Shown piece after piece: positions 36,601 to 47,200 of a stretch of DNA of 64,000 nucleotides; position 1 is the stretch's first letter, and every line of letters starts with the position of its first letter. Location: assembly GCA_016858145.1 (NCBI GenBank), contig JAEHOE010000093.1, positions 310,001-374,000 on the forward strand. The letters are read 5' to 3'. The position numbers and the translations under genes were made by a program. The notes under the pieces were generated by a model. The model was not told the origin of the DNA, made no database searches, and saw only the letters and a program-made list of their open reading frames with translations. The stretch is from Edaphochlamys debaryana. Lineage: Eukaryota > Chlorophyta > Chlorophyceae > Chlamydomonadales.

Positions 36601-36645
36601 GCCGGGTCGCCGCCTGCTGAAGGTGGAGGTGGCGGCCGTGGGTAG
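30604..36645 (+). CDS. Protein kinase with catalytic domain split by large inserts
   Basis: Ten exons: 30604-31086, 31281-31364, 31612-33009, 33227-33352, 33602-34036, 34177-34224, 34391-34621, 34868-35007, 35140-35239, 35401-36645 (1429 residues). Kinase motifs in order: Gly loop LGNGGSGGKVF with VALK (Lys159), HPHLIQTYAIAFAELTEE, VIMEYCELGTL, catalytic loop IHGDLKPANVLL (Asp856), DFG (938-940), SYLAPE (to 967), ALLWHLATGQAPH, and YDPSRRPTFDTI. Inserts of roughly 440, 180 and 65 residues, rich in Ala/Gly/Ser, separate these blocks, and a low-complexity tail of about 400 residues follows. HGD replaces HRD, so it is a non-RD type; the layout suits the TKL-like kinases common in Chlamydomonas. 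Introns 2 and 9 use GC donors. Substrate unknown; likely cytosolic. Confidence 0.9.
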
Positions 36646-38812
36646 CGTGAGCGAGGGGAGGAGTCGTCTATCTGCTCAGCTCAGCGCATGTATGGTGGCC
36701 GCACGAGGAGGTCCTAGACTGGCTCGATCGGCGCAGGTCGAACAAATGAAACGCCCGGCTCCGTCCGGACGCGTACCCGGGAATGAAGTGCAGGGTGCAG
36801 GTGTATGCAGGCCTGGCATACGTGCGTTGCACAAGGCAAAGTGCCAGGAGGGAGGCGGCAACGACGGAGGAGGGTGAGAGCACGAGCGAGCGCGGCGCTC
36901 TGATCTGGGGCCGCCGCGGCTGTTGCTCCATATGCACGCGCCTCACAACCTGCTGAGCATCAATGAATTGAGCACTCGTCACTGTAGTGAGGGCATGCAT
37001 ACGCTTGTGCAGGCTGGTGCAGGGATTGGGGTTGCGTTTGGGAGATGTCAATTACGCCTTACGCCTCCATGGTGCTTGCATGCCGCCAGGAGTACAGGAT
37101 AACAGTGCACCTGTGTCCGGGGCTTCTGCTTTTGTGTATTCTGCATGATTTTGGGTCGAGTAATAACCAGAGCCTACAGCATTGCGGTGTGAAGGGGTGA
37201 GGTGGTGCTCGAGAGAGTCCATTCCTCACCTGGCTTCGGTTGCATCCGAGCAAATAACCATACGTCTTATTGCCGGGGAGCGAGCATGCTTGCGGTCATG
37301 CGACATGCCCCCGTGTTGTCGGCTTGTGAAGTGAAGCGGCAACCGAGCCTTGTACTAGTGCTGGGACCAGAGGAGCTAGGGACTAGCACGACAAACCCCG
37401 CCATAACGTAAGCTCTCGCGCCTAGCTTGTATTTGTGGAGCGTTTCAAACTGTCCTTAGATAGTGGAGGGATGCATCTCCGTATTGAAGGGGCTGGGTGT
37501 TTGCTGAGTGCACGCTGGTCCTGTGCTGGAGTGTGATCCCCAGCATTTACCTTGGGCTCTCGGGTCCGTGTGTGGAGGTGATGGGCCGGGAACGATTGAG
37601 GGCCTGCCTGGAGGTGCCTGTCTCGCTCCTGCCGGTTCAGGTTGGGGCGGTGCCGACAGAGCCAGCTGCTCTGACTTAGCTGGTCCGTGTTGCTTGCATG
37701 CTATGTGCGTGCTTGCATACATGCTTGCGTGGCAAGACAGGTCTGGGTGGTGTGGTTTATGGAAAGAGTTGAGCACGTAATGTGTCGACCAAACCGTTCT
37801 CATGTCCAGTGCGATTGGGCTGGTTTCTCCCCTCGTGGGTGTTTAGGGGAGGCTGCACCGGCGGCCTCGCTCCTGTTTGCTATCCTTATTGACGAGCTTC
37901 CCTACCGAGCAAGGTGGCCCATCAGCATGCTTTCTGGACGTGACGCATGTTGCGGTTGCGCGGCAGCTGGCTGCGGTCACTGCAAATCTGCAATGCTCCA
38001 ACGGTTGGTTCTGTTCATGCGGTTGAGATCGTTGTCAGGGTACTGTGCACTTCCGGTATGCCATTAGGTTCTGCTGTTGGTTGACGTCATTTGGGCTCGG
38101 TGACAGGAGTTCCCGAGCCCCACGTGCCTTGCGCTCCTACTATGTTGCCCCGAGCTTGCGGGCCGCACTGCTAAACCCGGTCGAGGGATGCACGCACGGT
38201 GCTGCTGCCTCGTGTCTGTATGGCTTTGGCTCAGACAACTGACATGGGGGGTGGGTTGGAGCGGCAGCACTGGGTTTGCTGCACGCAGGTCGCAGCTTGC
38301 ATGCAGGTCCAGGCGTGGTTGCCGTGGAACCAGCGCTTAACTCGCCTTTGAGTTTCCCAGCTTCCAGCTTCCCAGACTGCTTTCCTCTCTGCTTAGTAAT
38401 GATGATCAGGGGTGGTGATGATGTGCGCTGGCTTGCACAGGCGGCGGCTGAGTTGCCCAAGTGTCACTGTTGCTTCGATTTGGGTAGTACATTGGGTTAT
38501 TGCGCGCATGGGTCACCGCCACATGGTTGGTCATCGTGGCGAACTGGCTGAGATTGGGCTTGATATGTTGGTGTCTTGGCACGTCTAAAGGGCAGTAGGC
38601 GTGAACTAAATCCCATATGGGCCGTGGCCCAAAGGGATGGCAGTCTGGTTTGCCGGCCGCCACCGCCGTCGTTAACGGCTAGCGGAGTGCCAGGGTGGGG
38701 TAGGCGGGCATAGCCCCCGCGTAGCACACAAGCAACGGGGCTTTCTAGCACTACACGGAGCGGTACGCGCAGACGATGTAGTCGGGGATGCAGCTGAGAG
38801 CGGCTAGCAGAC
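36646..38812. other. Gene-poor region
   Basis: 3' UTR of the kinase gene, then sequence that is visibly less GC-rich and shows no supported gene. No TGTAA occurs before 38873. Confidence 0.5.
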
Positions 38813-38828
38813 ATGGGCATGGGCCAGG

Positions 38829-39404
38829 GTGGGGTGTTGCTTGAGACGCCCTGGACGGCCCTGGCTTGCGCGTGTAACCGCCCGCCGGGGCCATCCACGC
38901 AAGCAAGGAAGCCCAGGTCCGGGCAGCCCGGGGCTGACCTCCAAGACGTCAGGGCAGTGCTCAAGGGCGTTCCTCGAGCCCGCTCGACAGGTCTTCCCTG
39001 ACGTGTCCCCCCCCCCGCCGACACGCAAGCCCCATCTGGTGGAGGAGCTGAAGAAGGGCGAGTTCTCGGCGCTGGGGGCGGGTGTCTCCACCAGCGGGCG
39101 GGAAGGTGCGGGGTTCGTGCGGTGCTGGCAGGGCCGGGGCCGATCCGAGTGGAATGTGGTGGTGCAGGTCAGCCCCCGCCAGCACCAGCTATTCCTTCGG
39201 GAGGCTCAGGCTGTGCGGAGGTGGTGCGGAGTGGTGGTGGCCCCCTACCTCACTGTGCTAGGCTGCCGCCTGCGCAGGGAGCGGCAGGAGGTGTTTGACG
39301 GGCTGGTGGCGCGCGGGCTCACGCCCCGGTGGCGCAAAGGTGTGCAGATCGAGTTTCTGGAGGCTGGTGCGTGGAAGCAGTTCGACTTCGGCCCTACGGG
39401 GTAG
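38829..39404 (+). CDS. Orphan reading frame, possible mobile-element remnant
   Basis: Open frame without an ATG at its left end; the only upstream ATG (38813) is in another frame that stops at 39001. From about 39005 the frame has strong coding character: KPHLVEELKKGEFSAL, a Trp-containing basic region, VFDGLVARGLTPRWRKG, and QIEFLEAGAWKQFDFGPTG before TAG. No family is recognised. The missing start and the nearby degenerate repeats suggest a decayed transposon gene or a 3' exon whose upstream exon was not found. The 5' limit given is only the extent of the open frame. Confidence 0.4.
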   Translation: MGCCLRRPGRPWLARVTARRGHPRKQGSPGPGSPGLTSKTSGQCSRAFLEPARQVFPDVSPPPPTRKPHLVEELKKGEFSALGAGVSTSGREGAGFVRCWQGRGRSEWNVVVQVSPRQHQLFLREAQAVRRWCGVVVAPYLTVLGCRLRRERQEVFDGLVARGLTPRWRKGVQIEFLEAGAWKQFDFGPTG

Positions 39405-39867
39405 CTCTCTGGCGCTTGCGTGACCTCAACTCTGGCCCTAACGGAGCGTGCGGGTTGGGTCATCGCGTATGTAACTGTATCCTGTATCTCAGCCCAACAC
39501 GAGAGCTCGGAAGCAGCGTGGAGGCGGCACGCGGCAGGCTGGCAGGCGGTGGGCCCGGGATGGGCCAGCACGGGGGTGAGGGGCTCAACAGGGTCACAGC
39601 CCCTGAAGCGGTGGTGTGCTGGCGGAATTTCGCCCCAGCATTCTCCCGGGCGCCATCCCAACGTCCGCAATACAGCCCAGGAGGGCCCAGGCTGTGCAGC
39701 CACCAGCCTCTCTGGGGACTTTATGGTGGACCTGACAGGGGGGGGTAGGTCCTCCTCAGACGTACACCATCCCTCATCTGAACAGAGCTTGCCGTGAGGA
39801 TCCCCAATCCGCTTTCAGGAATGTAAACGGAGGTTTTATTGCAAAGTTATGGGGGCCCAAAGTTCTC

Positions 39868-40482
39868 GGTAGGTCGTCGGTCGGGGGGGGGTCGGGGAAC
39901 TTTGGGAGGCTGTGTGGCGGAACTTTGTCACCGCGGCGTAGAGCAGCACCCAGCATCAACCCACATGCCCTGAGCAAGCAGCAAGGCACGACCTTATGCT
40001 GGCAAGTCGCTGGTACCCTTCCAGCGGTGGTAGGGGTAGAAGAACATCAACGAAGCGGAGCGCGGTGGTAGGGGGTCGGGACCGGTGGGACATGTCAGCA
40101 TGCCGGGCCCGGGGCACACGTGCGGGCACCCAAAGGCGTCTCCCAGGTGCTCCCGGAAGCCCGACTTCCACTCCCGCGCCTCAGACCGCACAGTAATTCC
40201 AAAGTGTAGCCCTGATATCGACCCTCGGTGCTGAGCCGTTGGTCAATTGACGGGTCGGGGTCCGTGGCAAGGTCAATGGTACCCGACCAACGTGGGCCGC
40301 CGGGAGTGGTGTGCACGCCCATGGATAGAGCACACGGCCAGCAGTCCAGCAAAACGCGAAAGGCATGAAATGAAGTACGTGCAGGCCTTGTACGACAGTA
40401 TCGTACGCTGTACGGGTCGGTCGGTCGTCGGTCCCGGGGGGTCGGGGGACTTTGGGGCATGATATCGGGCAACTTTGTTGGT
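39868..40482. repeat. Pair of related direct repeats, about 65 bp each
   Basis: 39868-39931 and 40418-40482 share the pattern cggtNggtcgtcggtc, a G run, tcgggg, actttgg and a second aactttgt. They are about 550 bp apart. The sequence just left of the first copy (caaagttatggggg..caaagt) also resembles the reverse complement of the right end of the second. Confidence 0.55.
40036..40066. repeat. Dispersed repeat fragment, copy 1
   Basis: gtagaagaacatcaacgaag followed by cggagcgc closely matches 51213-51240, 11 kb away. Such short matches in intergenic DNA usually mark decayed transposon ends. Confidence 0.5.
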
Positions 40483-41046
40483 ACCCCCCCCCCCCTGGAC
40501 CTGAGTCACCTGACCCTGGACCTGTGGACCCTGCCCCATAGGTCTGCGTTATTTGCGACCCACGCCCTACAACACGGCGCTTTGCGCTAGGTTGCTGTCA
40601 TCTACCCTGCCCCATCGATACCCCTGGCCCCATAGAGCGCGCGGGTTCGGTCAACTTCTGGACCGCATGCGGCCGTCGGACGCCGTTTGGGCGCTTGGAA
40701 GTGGCTGCGGAGGTTGGGCCGTGGGGGCTGCGGGATTTGGTTGGTGAAGGACAACGGAGGGAAGGCTTGTTAGTGCATTTAGTGGGCGTCGGGCCGGGGG
40801 GGGAGGGTGAGGAGGAGTGCCCCCAAGAGGGGGGCGTCACGACGTGTAGTCTGCGTCGCACTTCCTGTCGAACTGGATTGCGCAGCTCTCCTGCCGCCTC
40901 GAACGCGCCAGTTAGGTAGGCCAGCGGTGACATTGAGCGCACGGTCACGTGATTCCTGCCCAGCACCGCCCGACAGTCATCAAAAGGCCGGCACCCTGTA
41001 ATCGCGCGGCTCGATCATTTGGTGATCGACCAACGCCAACTCACTG

Positions 41047-41052
41047 TATAAG
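41047..41052 (+). promoter_or_regulatory. Possible TATA box of the FUSC-like gene
   Basis: TATAAG, 234 nt before the start codon, in an AT-richer patch. Implies a leader of about 200 nt. Confidence 0.4.
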
Positions 41053-41280
41053 CTCTGACATATCAACATAGTAGCAACTGGTTTGCCGGGCAACACGCGC
41101 GAACCCCCGTAATGCCGAACCGCTCCAGCGTAACCCGCGGTCCGCACGCGCGGCCTGCTCTTTTGGACTGATGGCTACCGAGAAATACAGCGAGAAAGCC
41201 TAGCAGATTCTCACGCCGGAGTTGTTGGTCAGCCAGCTGTCAGGTGCAGAACAGAGCCTGCGAGTGCGAAACGCGGAGGA

Positions 41281-44200
41281 ATGGCAGAACTACAGGAGCT
41301 CCCGGCGTCTGTGCAGGATATGTCTTCGCCCAGGGCCGTCAACGCTGACCCGGAGCCGAATGCTGCGCCAGCGGCATCGACGACCGAGCCTGCCCAACCC
41401 TCGCAACCCAAGCCCGCAGCTCCAGATACCGCAGGAGCAGTCGGGGGAAAGGAAGAGCTCGGAGCTTCCACATCCTTGACGGCCCAAGTCCCCGGCGTGC
41501 CGCCCCAACCCAAGACATCCGCGGCGGGCCTCCTCGACCGCGAGACGCCCGTGTGGCGAGGAAAGCCATCCCCCGCCAGCAATAGCATGTCTGGGGTCGC
41601 AAGCGCGACGGTCTCAGCCTCTCTGGCCCAACCTACCCCCGCCAAGCCAAAGACATCTGCTGCGGGCATCCTTGACCGCGAGACCCCTATCCTGAGGAGC
41701 AGGCGGCCAACAGCTGACGCTGGCGGCAAGCCCGCTGCGGCCGCTCCACCACCTCCGTACCAGCGGTGGCAGAAGAGTCCGACCGACAGCTTCCTGGAGG
41801 GGGTGCGCCTCTTCGTCCTGTCCCCCGCCTTCCAGTGCGCGGTCCAACTGGCGCTGGGAATGCTCATCGTCTGCCTGTTCGTGTTTGTCAGGTGAGAGGG
41901 GGCGGAGGGACCAGGACCGGACGTGCAGTCAAGCCCACTCATCCGAAGACACGCTCCGGGGTCACGTGTAGACACCTTACGGGCATAGACTGCGTATGCA
42001 TGTGCTAGGAACAGGCCTACACGTAGCGTGGGCTAGGTGGCCCTACATGCCCGCGGCGGCATGAAGGTGCCACACGCCTGACTTCATACACCTCCCCTCA
42101 TCGCAAGCATACTAACTTGATGCCCTGCCTTCTCTTCATCCCTTCAGCTCGATGCGCTTCATCCAGTCGTGCATGGCGTCGACCCTTTTCATCGGTGAGG
42201 CGCGGCGGGGGAGCAGGAGCAAGCAACAAGCCACGCCTGCCTCCGGGTTCTCGGAGCCCTGGCTTGCCATCCAAACGCGTCGCCCCTCGGCCCCCTGCAT
42301 GCCCATATTGCGTCGGCTTCCTGCCCACCTTGATAGCGCACATGCGCACCCCGGCCTGCCTTCATGCCTGAATCCGCGTGCGGACGTCTACGCATCCGCC
42401 CGTTCCGGCCCTCCCCGCCCCCAGTGTGCTCAGTGCTCGTGTCCCAGGACAACCACTTGGGCACGAGGCTGCTGGGATCAGCCATGGTGTGCGGCTCGGT
42501 CACGTGGGGAGCGGTGCTGGGTGGATGCGCGGTGAGCAGGGTCGGTCCGGGCCTGTGTGGTTATGGGGAGGAGCAGGGCAGGGGCGAGGGAACGTGGACG
42601 GGGGGCAAGAGCGGGGGCGGATATGTGGGGTTTCTTGCGCCCAGAGCTCGGGCAGGCATGCCGCCAAGCACCGGGACCCCACAACGCTAACACTTGCCTG
42701 CCGGTTGGTTGCTTCCTTACACAGCTCAGCTTCGCCAGCATTGTGCCGCACGGCCCCGGCCACTCGGCCTTCATCTGCCTCCTCTCGGCGGCGATGTGGG
42801 TCGGGGCTGGGGTGGCGGTGGGGCGACATGTTGGCACGCCCCTTGAAGGAGGCCCTGTCCTGGGGCTAGCCCGGGATAGCAGGGGCATCTGGGCATCCAG
42901 GAGGAAGAGTTGCGCCGTCCGCGGGGAGGGGACCTCGCAGGGGAGGGGGCAAGAGGCGGAGCGCACCCCTTTGCTGGTCGACCCAATTCCTTGTGATCTG
43001 CATGCCCTTCCCGCTTCTGCCCTCTTGTCTCGCAGCCTGGCCGTCCTCACCGTCAACCGAATGGTGAGCCCCGCCTACTGTCCATACACGGGCTTTGGGG
43101 TATCAACATTGTCAACAATGCTCTACTTTGGGGCGTAAGATACGCTGTGCCGGCTTGCGGAAGTCCAATGAGAGCGGTGCTGCCTGGTATATCGCTCCCA
43201 AGATTCCCGTCGTTCCGCTGTCCGTCCCCCTCCCTCAGGGCACCCAGCCGCCGTTCCTGTGGGTGCTTGGCATGGTGTCATGCCTGTCGTACGGACTGGT
43301 GAGCGTACGGCCGTAGGCCCCCTTGCGGGTGGGTCTCTTCCCCGTACCGGCGCCTTGCCAGGCCTTCGCCCTCCCCTCGCCCCACCTGTGCCCCTCCCTC
43401 ACCCCCTCACCCTCACACCTGCACCCACCAGACCGTGCTGGCCGGCCTGTGGCAGCCCGACCGCGGCCTCATCTGGCGCCAGGTGGGGCCGGGGCCGGCG
43501 GCTTGCCCACGCACCCAAGCAGCGGAGGCGCAGGGCGGCTCCATGCCCCGTCTTGTGTACCCAAGCCCTCCTCCCATCACGCCTCCAGCCAACTGCCCCA
43601 CCTTGTACCCACGCTCCCTGGCCGCCCATCCCCCCCTCCCCCTCCCTCTTCCCCCCTCCCCCCCCCAGGCCGTGGGCACCATGCTCCAGGGCATGGTGGT
43701 GGGTGCGGGCACCTCTGCGGTCATGGCCCTGGTCGTGCTGCCCACCCTGGCCGCGGACGAGCTGAGGGCAAAGGTGGCGGAGGCGGTGCGGGGAGTGGGC
43801 AAGGCAACGTCCAGGTGGGGGCGGGGGCCAGGGGGAGGGGGCCAGGGGGCCATGTGGGCAGTCTGGGCTCTACCGTAGGCAGGGTTGGGGGCGGAGGTGT
43901 CGAGATGGGCCGGTGTCGTGCTTGCGGGCACTCACATCTGTGCAGCACGAGGGTCTGCTAGAAGCAATCGCTTGAGGGATAAGCCATGGCGATCCCTCTC
44001 TTTCCTGACGGGTCTGCCGTCTGCGACGGCGCAGGGCTACCGCACAAGGCTGGAAGACAGCGGTCGTGGTGGCTATTCCTTGATTCACCCCTTGTGAACG
44101 TGCCTCTTACTTGCCCTCCTGGCCCCTAGGTACTCGAGCATTATGTTCCGACCCGAGGACGCATCCAAGGTGGGCCAGGCGGCTTTGGTCTCGTCACCTG

Positions 44201-47200
44201 CAGACCCCTAGCACCCGGCAGCCCTCATGAGGCGTGGGGTCGTAGATCTGGTCAACCAAACCCTGACGCTTTGCTCCCTTCCGTCCGCCCTCCCCCCTGC
44301 TCCCTCTGCCACCCTTAAGGCCTTCTGCCGCATGCCCGGCTACGGTGCACCCAGGCCCGCCCAGGCCCAGCCCGCGGGCCTGGCCTCCGAGGATCCTAAC
44401 GCTGACCCAGATCCGGATTCAACTCCAGATCCTGACGAGCACATCGACGATGAGGAGGTCGACATCGAGGTTCTGCTGGAGGAGGCGGAGGAGATGTCGG
44501 CAGAGGCATTCCTGGAGTTCCTCGACAAGGTAACGCAGCCGCCGGCCCCCCCTCCGCCGCCCCAAGCCGGGCCCGGGGGCCCCGGCGCCGCCCCGCTGCC
44601 GCCGCCGCCCTACGGCCCCCTGGTGCCCTGGCAGCCGCCGCCCGCGGAGGGCGAGGAGGCGCCGGAGCCCCCAATCGGGTTCGTGGGGCCGCCCGTGTCC
44701 GCCCTGCGGCCGCTGCTTGGACGTGCGCGCATGTGCATCGGTACGGCATCCCTGGAGCCGCCCTTGCTGCTGGCATCGCCCATTAGCCCACGTGAGCGAC
44801 TTCGGTGACAGTCATGCATAACTTGCGGTGTAACGTCAAGAGCCGCTTCAACTCCCATCGCAAGCTGCAGTTGCAAAGGTTCAGAGACTGACCTACGCCT
44901 TATCCCTCGCTCCCACTCCCTGCGCTGCCCTCCTGTGCCGTAGCCGCCTGGGCCCGGATGGTGGCGGCGGCGGATGAGCTGCTCACCCGGGTGGCAGCGC
45001 TGGAGTGCCTGGCGTCCTCCAGCTACCAGGTGCGCAGCGCACCGGGCAGTGTGGGGGGCTCTACCGCCCAAGGGCCTTCCGGCCCGCTTGCAGTGCTGCC
45101 ACCCCTGCTGTCGATGCTGGGACCAGTACGCTGCACAACCAGCGGATGTGCGCGCTTTGCTCCAGGCTCCGAGCTCCAGTTAACTCACGTCCAGGCCGTC
45201 CCACAAGCAATCCCCTCTATCCTCCCCCTTCCTCCCGCTGAATCCCCTCGCTCCCCTCCCGTCCCCCGTCCCTCCCCGACCCAGATCGCCGCCGACGCCT
45301 CCCTGCAGTGCTATTTCGGAGTGGACCTGGTGCCGCCCCTGCGCAGGGCCTACGCGCAGGTGGCGACCACGTGCGCGACCCTGGCGGGTGGGGAGAGGGG
45401 GACGGCAGGGGGATGGGGCAGGGAGCGGGGGGTGGCAGTGCTGAGGAGAGAGTGGCCGGGGCTTGCGTGCAAGGAGCACGGACAGGGGCTGATGCGTACT
45501 GAGCCCCAGGGACGCAGCCCACCCGAGAACCCAACCCTTCTGTGCCTGTGTCGTCGCAGACACCATCCTCGCGCGCGGCAAGGGTGGCGAGGCAGCGGTG
45601 AGCGCCCGGGCCGCTGCTAAGTGCTAGTGTGTTGTCCAACTCCCTCCCACCACCCTTCGACCTCCCCCGTGTTCCGAGCTCCACCCCAACCTCCATGCTG
45701 TCGACTCAACACATTCCCCTTGTCCTCCCGCCCCCTGTGCCCTCCACAGATGCGCGTCCGCGGCTGCTCCGCCGCCTTCGGCCTGACCTGGGAGGAGACG
45801 CAGGCACAGCTGCGCGCCGCCATGGGGGAGGCCTTCGAGGGCTACTGGACCCGCATCCGGGCCGCGAAAGGGAGGCAGGGGGCGCGCGTGCGGCTGATCG
45901 AGGCACATCGGGTGCGGAGGGAGGGGACGGCGGGGCCGGGTCTGGGGGCAGGGGCGGAGGGAAAGGTGCTTGCAAGCCGCTCTGCATGCGCTTTGCTGCT
46001 CCTGGCGTCCATGGTAGGATGCTGTGTACTGGTCATAAGGGTCAAGAGAGCTGGAGGGACCCCGATTGGCCCTTCTTACTAGACGCCTGGCATGCAGCCC
46101 ACGCGTCTCCCCACCCGCCCCCGCAGATGCGCGGCCTTGCCTTCATGTGGGTGCTGACGTCAGGCATCATCGACGCAATCCGGGAGCTGGAGGCGGCGGT
46201 GGCGGCCGCACACGGCATCAAGCACGCACCCGCCGCCCCTCCGCCCTCCGCTGCTGGCCCCGGTGCCGCTCCCGCCTCCGGTGGCAAGGCACCGCCCGCC
46301 GCCGGAGGACCCCGCCCGGGCGGCGGTCCCCCGCCTCCCCCTCCGCCCAGCTTCGTGCAGCGGCACTTTGGCTGGGCGCTGCACCTGCTGTTGGTGGGGC
46401 TGGGGCTGCCCCTGATCGGGAACCTGGTGCACACGATCAAGACCGAGGTACCGGCGCTACTGAGGCCGGGAGGAATCAAGGTGAGGGCTGTGTTGGTGAA
46501 TGCCTGCTTGGGGGTCGCGCCTGGCTGGAAAGTGGCACTACCGGGAGCATGGCAGTTGTTGTGGGATGGCGGGGGGTGCAAGGGTAGAGAGGGCATGTCG
46601 GGATGGAGGCAAGGCTTGGGATGCGGCAGTCTTGGAGGGGAGACTGAGACAGGGTGGCTAAACTCGGCCATTGCTGACTGCCCCTCCCTGGGCCCACGTT
46701 GTCCCCTCAGGCGCTGCTCCACAGCCGCGTGTTCCAGGTGCGCTGCGGGGGAGCCCTGCATAGGGGTGGCACTTAATTGGCAGGATGGTGCAAACACCGT
46801 ATCAAGTCAGAAGTGGGAGTCTCGCTTGCCCACCGGTACCCGCTCCTCCCCGTGACCTGCCTTGCTCCTTTTCCCCATGCACATTCCCAATGCCGGTTCC
46901 CGCTTACCTGCTCCCTTCCACCTCCTCGCCCCTACGTCCCACCAGTCCGGCGTCAAGTACTGGGCCGCCCTCACCACCGTGCTCCTGCTCATCATTGGCC
47001 TGGGCCAGCGCTCCGACACGCCCGAGGTCCGGATGTACCGCCCCGTGTTTGGGTATGCGGCCGCGGTGCTGTCCATGAGCGAGCGGGTGAGGCGGGAGCG
47101 GGAGCGCTGGCTTGGCGGCATTGCTTGGGGGCTTCTGGGCTTGCTTAGCGAGTGGGCCACGTCCCTTGACAGAAACATCCGTTCCAGGATTCCCAGCTAT

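Larger units (their letters stand above)
39405..41280. other. Repeat-bearing intergenic region and upstream region of the FUSC-like gene
   Basis: Contains the related blocks at 39868 and 40418, the dispersed-repeat match at 40036, and poly-C runs near 40485. No intact gene is seen. The right end holds the promoter and leader of the gene starting at 41281. Confidence 0.5.

Noticed and set aside
40598..40966. 122-codon - strand frame, transposase-like at first sight
   Set aside because: No conserved transposase motif could be identified.
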